Of a stretch of 64,000 nt of DNA, positions 62,193-64,000 are shown piece after piece. Source of the DNA: Mucilaginibacter rubeus (GTDB taxonomy: Bacteria; Bacteroidota; Bacteroidia; Sphingobacteriales; Sphingobacteriaceae); contig NZ_BMKD01000014.1 of the NCBI RefSeq assembly GCF_014643835.1, forward strand, positions 1-64,000. The letters are read 5' to 3'. A model generated the notes under the pieces. That model did no database searches. It saw only the letters and a program-made list of their open reading frames with translations, and was not told where the DNA came from. The position numbers and the translations under genes are program-made. The stretch's first letter is position 1, and each line of letters begins with the position of its first letter.

Positions 62193-62889
62193 AAAGAATG
62201 TTAGAGATTGGGAAACCATATTAATAGACACAGGTCTAATTTTAGCACTATTTCGTGCTAAAAATGGTTCTCAAGACCCTTATATATTATTTGTTAAAAA
62301 GCTACTTACATATCTATGTACGTCTCAAAGTGCAGAAAAAAACGACCGAAAGATTTATATCTCAACAATTACAGTGGGCGAAATATTAACCAAAGAAACG
62401 GAGCAAGCACAAGTAAATAGGATTTTAAAAGTATTAGATAGCAGTAACGTGGAATTTTTAAGTTTCGATATTGAGACTTCTTTGCAATTCAATATTAAAA
62501 TGCAACCATACTTAGAAAAATCAGCCTTACACGAAAAGGCTAAAGAACTGGGCTTTGAGCCGAAAGACTACGGAATGGCAAGGCAATGGATTTCCAAAGA
62601 TTATATGATTGCCATGACTGGCTTTACCAAAAAAGTAGATGCCATTTTAACGTTAGATAAAAAAACATTTTACCCAGTATGTTCTAACTTTGAAAATACT
62701 GAATGTATTTTAGCATACCCTGAATTATTTTTGCATTCAGAACAATATATTTTTGAATATGACTACGCCAATGTCGACAATTTTTTAAAAGGCATACCAT
62801 TTCAAAGCCTAAACGACATCGAAGCACTAAAGCCAAAACCAATTACCCAAACTGATTTGTGGGGCGGAGTCTACACTACATTCAAATAA
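62179..62889 (+). CDS. PIN-domain protein (putative ribonuclease)
   Basis: 236 residues, longer than the 130 typical of VapC. PIN acidic residues can be placed: Asp in ILIDTGLILALFRAK, Glu in ISTITVGEILTKE, and Asp residues in SKDYMIAMTGFTKKVDAILT and LDKKTFYPVCSNFENT. An extra C-terminal 60 residues follow the domain. Overlap with the upstream gene suggests a toxin-antitoxin-like or defence module. Function is inferred from fold only. Confidence 0.72.
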   Translation: MQVDKKNVRDWETILIDTGLILALFRAKNGSQDPYILFVKKLLTYLCTSQSAEKNDRKIYISTITVGEILTKETEQAQVNRILKVLDSSNVEFLSFDIETSLQFNIKMQPYLEKSALHEKAKELGFEPKDYGMARQWISKDYMIAMTGFTKKVDAILTLDKKTFYPVCSNFENTECILAYPELFLHSEQYIFEYDYANVDNFLKGIPFQSLNDIEALKPKPITQTDLWGGVYTTFK

Positions 62890-63115
62890 AAGAAATATAA
62901 ACAAAAGGTATTGTGCTTGATGTGATCTCCCCCCAACCGGCACGAGGATGCAGCGCTGGCAAAAGCGTGGAAATTCTGTATTAAAAAAGATAATTAGCCA
63001 TTGCTAAATAGAAGGCGGGAATAAGCGCCAAATCGCAGTAAAATTCGGTATTCAATTCATCGTCATTGATAAATTATTGACGACGTATAAGATGATTAAA
63101 AGGAATTAATTATTA
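62890..63115. other. Gap with weak transposase-like remnant
   Basis: Near 63015-63060 the plus strand could encode EGGNKRQIAVKFGIQF, like a helix-turn-helix of an IS3/IS630 OrfA, but no longer frame supports it. Nothing else is recognised. Confidence 0.25.
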
Positions 63116-63123
63116 TATATTTG
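63116..63123 (+). promoter_or_regulatory. Candidate -7 element of the ATPase gene
   Basis: TATATTTG, 33 bases before the ATG at 63157, a normal distance for a short leader. No convincing -33 element was found. Confidence 0.3.
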
Positions 63124-63156
63124 AATATTAAATTTCAAAAAACCAAATCCTAAACT

Positions 63157-64000
63157 ATGTTAATGAAATTAACTAATGTCACTGTTAATAAATACAAAAG
63201 CATTCTAAAAAGCCAAAGTGTTGAAATAGAGCCCGACATTACTACAATTGTAGGGATGAACGAATCAGGTAAAACAAGCTTTTTACAAGCAATTGCAAAA
63301 ACCAATTATTTTAACTCTGATAAAGACTTCAAGTTTGATATTACACAAGATTATCCGCGAAACAAATTAGTTGATTTTGAAAGCAGCGGTGAGGATGAGG
63401 AAATATTAAGCTGTACTTATCTTTTATCTGACGAATTATTAAATACTATTAGTAATGATTTGGGAAAAGGGGTTTTTACAACTAAAATTTTCAGCTTCAC
63501 TTATCATTATAAAGGAAGTAGCACCGTCAGCGGTATTGCAGGTAATGAAAAAAAATATTTAGAAGACAAATTAAAAACTTTAGCGCTTGCATCTGATACA
63601 AAAAAAGCGATTAATGCTGTAAATTCATTAAAAGATGTTGCTGCCATTGTGCCGTTAGAAAGTGATACCGATTTTCCAGCATTTAAAGCGGAGATAAAAA
63701 AAATAATGGATGCTTGTCCATCAGGCTGGGGAAATAGTTTTTTAGGATATCATATCTTCTCCACTTACATAAAACCTCATATGCCAAAATTTTGGTATTT
63801 CGATGATTATTATCATTTAGGTGGAAAAATTAATATTAACGAATTAAATAACGGAGCGAACGAAGAAAGACACAAAACAGCTAAGGCTTTATTAGAATTG
63901 GCGCGGATTGATATAAAGGATATTTTAAGTTCTTCCGACTATGAGCGATATATAGCATTACTCGAAGCATCATCCAATAAAATAACAAGCGAGATTTTTA
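63157..64000 (+). CDS. AAA ATPase of the OLD/RecF-like type, C-terminus beyond the window
   Basis: The first 281 residues are present from the ATG at 63157 (or 63163). The N-terminal ABC-type ATPase starts KLTNVTVNKYKSILKSQSVE, and Walker A is GMNESGKTS at residues 33-41, as in OLD-family, RecF-like and many phage-defence ATPases. The middle (DACPSGWGNSFLGYHIFSTY; FWYFDDYYHLGGKININEL) is an insertion of unknown role. Signature, Walker B and any C-terminal nuclease (Toprim) domain are outside, so the specific system cannot be named. Confidence 0.8.
   Translation, partial: MLMKLTNVTVNKYKSILKSQSVEIEPDITTIVGMNESGKTSFLQAIAKTNYFNSDKDFKFDITQDYPRNKLVDFESSGEDEEILSCTYLLSDELLNTISNDLGKGVFTTKIFSFTYHYKGSSTVSGIAGNEKKYLEDKLKTLALASDTKKAINAVNSLKDVAAIVPLESDTDFPAFKAEIKKIMDACPSGWGNSFLGYHIFSTYIKPHMPKFWYFDDYYHLGGKININELNNGANEERHKTAKALLELARIDIKDILSSSDYERYIALLEASSNKITSEIF

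Noticed and set aside
63010-63060. Transposase OrfA gene in the gap before the ATPase
   Set aside because: Only about 16 residues resemble a helix-turn-helix; no frame of useful length or second motif.
63157-64000. Naming the ATPase as Gabija GajA or PARIS AriA
   Set aside because: The C-terminus and partner genes are outside the window; only the N-terminal ATPase is seen.

Overview
The window looks like chromosomal DNA from a Bacteroidota, most likely a Sphingobacteriaceae member of the Mucilaginibacter/Pedobacter type (inference from gene content; no rRNA or other marker gene is present). Supporting signs are two TonB-dependent receptors with carboxypeptidase-like N-terminal domains, a DUF4249 lipoprotein partner, a LytS/LytTR two-component pair, DUF5606, DUF4846 and DUF6340 proteins, an acyl-ACP desaturase, few Shine-Dalgarno sequences, and many short intergenic palindromic repeats. 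I found no tRNA, rRNA or CRISPR array.

Layout. 1-0.9 kb: the edge of an IS3-family element, then a REP-associated tyrosine transposase (RAYT) flanked on both sides by copies of one short palindromic repeat. 0.9-10.1 kb: a VOC protein, a histidine kinase/response regulator pair, a TonB receptor overlapping a DUF4249 lipoprotein, and a second outer-membrane receptor. 10.3-24.1 kb: mostly housekeeping genes (membrane-anchored MutS-like ATPase, rlmH, cation efflux, DUF5606, cyclophilin, an asparagine-synthetase-B-like secreted protein, a serine hydrolase, sucD, a dicarboxylate symporter). Behind the symporter lies an overlooked small membrane-protein gene whose frame is broken at an (AT)8 tract. 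24.2-35.5 kb: paired lipoproteins, a GH31 glucosidase, a sugar nucleotidyltransferase, an M42 peptidase, a DUF6340 lipoprotein, a GNAT protein and an acyl-CoA carboxylase beta subunit. 35.5-39.6 kb: a SulP transporter, beta-carbonic anhydrase, YoaK-like protein and a second carbonic anhydrase, probably inorganic-carbon handling. 39.7-51 kb: P5C dehydrogenase, small hypotheticals, M23 peptidase/DUF4846, aldo/keto reductase, GIY-YIG protein, MscS channel and acyl-ACP desaturase.

51.1-59.3 kb: a decayed GH5 cellulase-like gene lies divergent from an apparent exopolysaccharide operon (histidine kinase, BcsB-like protein, a processive GT2 glycosyltransferase with an N-terminal MshEN/GspE_N-like module, and a polytopic membrane protein). 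59.3-64 kb is accessory: 108-bp tandem repeats, palindromic repeats, a decayed small-protein gene, an IS1595-type transposase relic, a two-gene PIN-domain module and the start of an OLD/RecF-like AAA ATPase cut by the window end.

A recurring theme is the density of palindromic repeats: at least seven sequence families lie between genes. One encloses both stop codons of a convergent gene pair, and a simple repeat appears to encode the core of a signal peptide.
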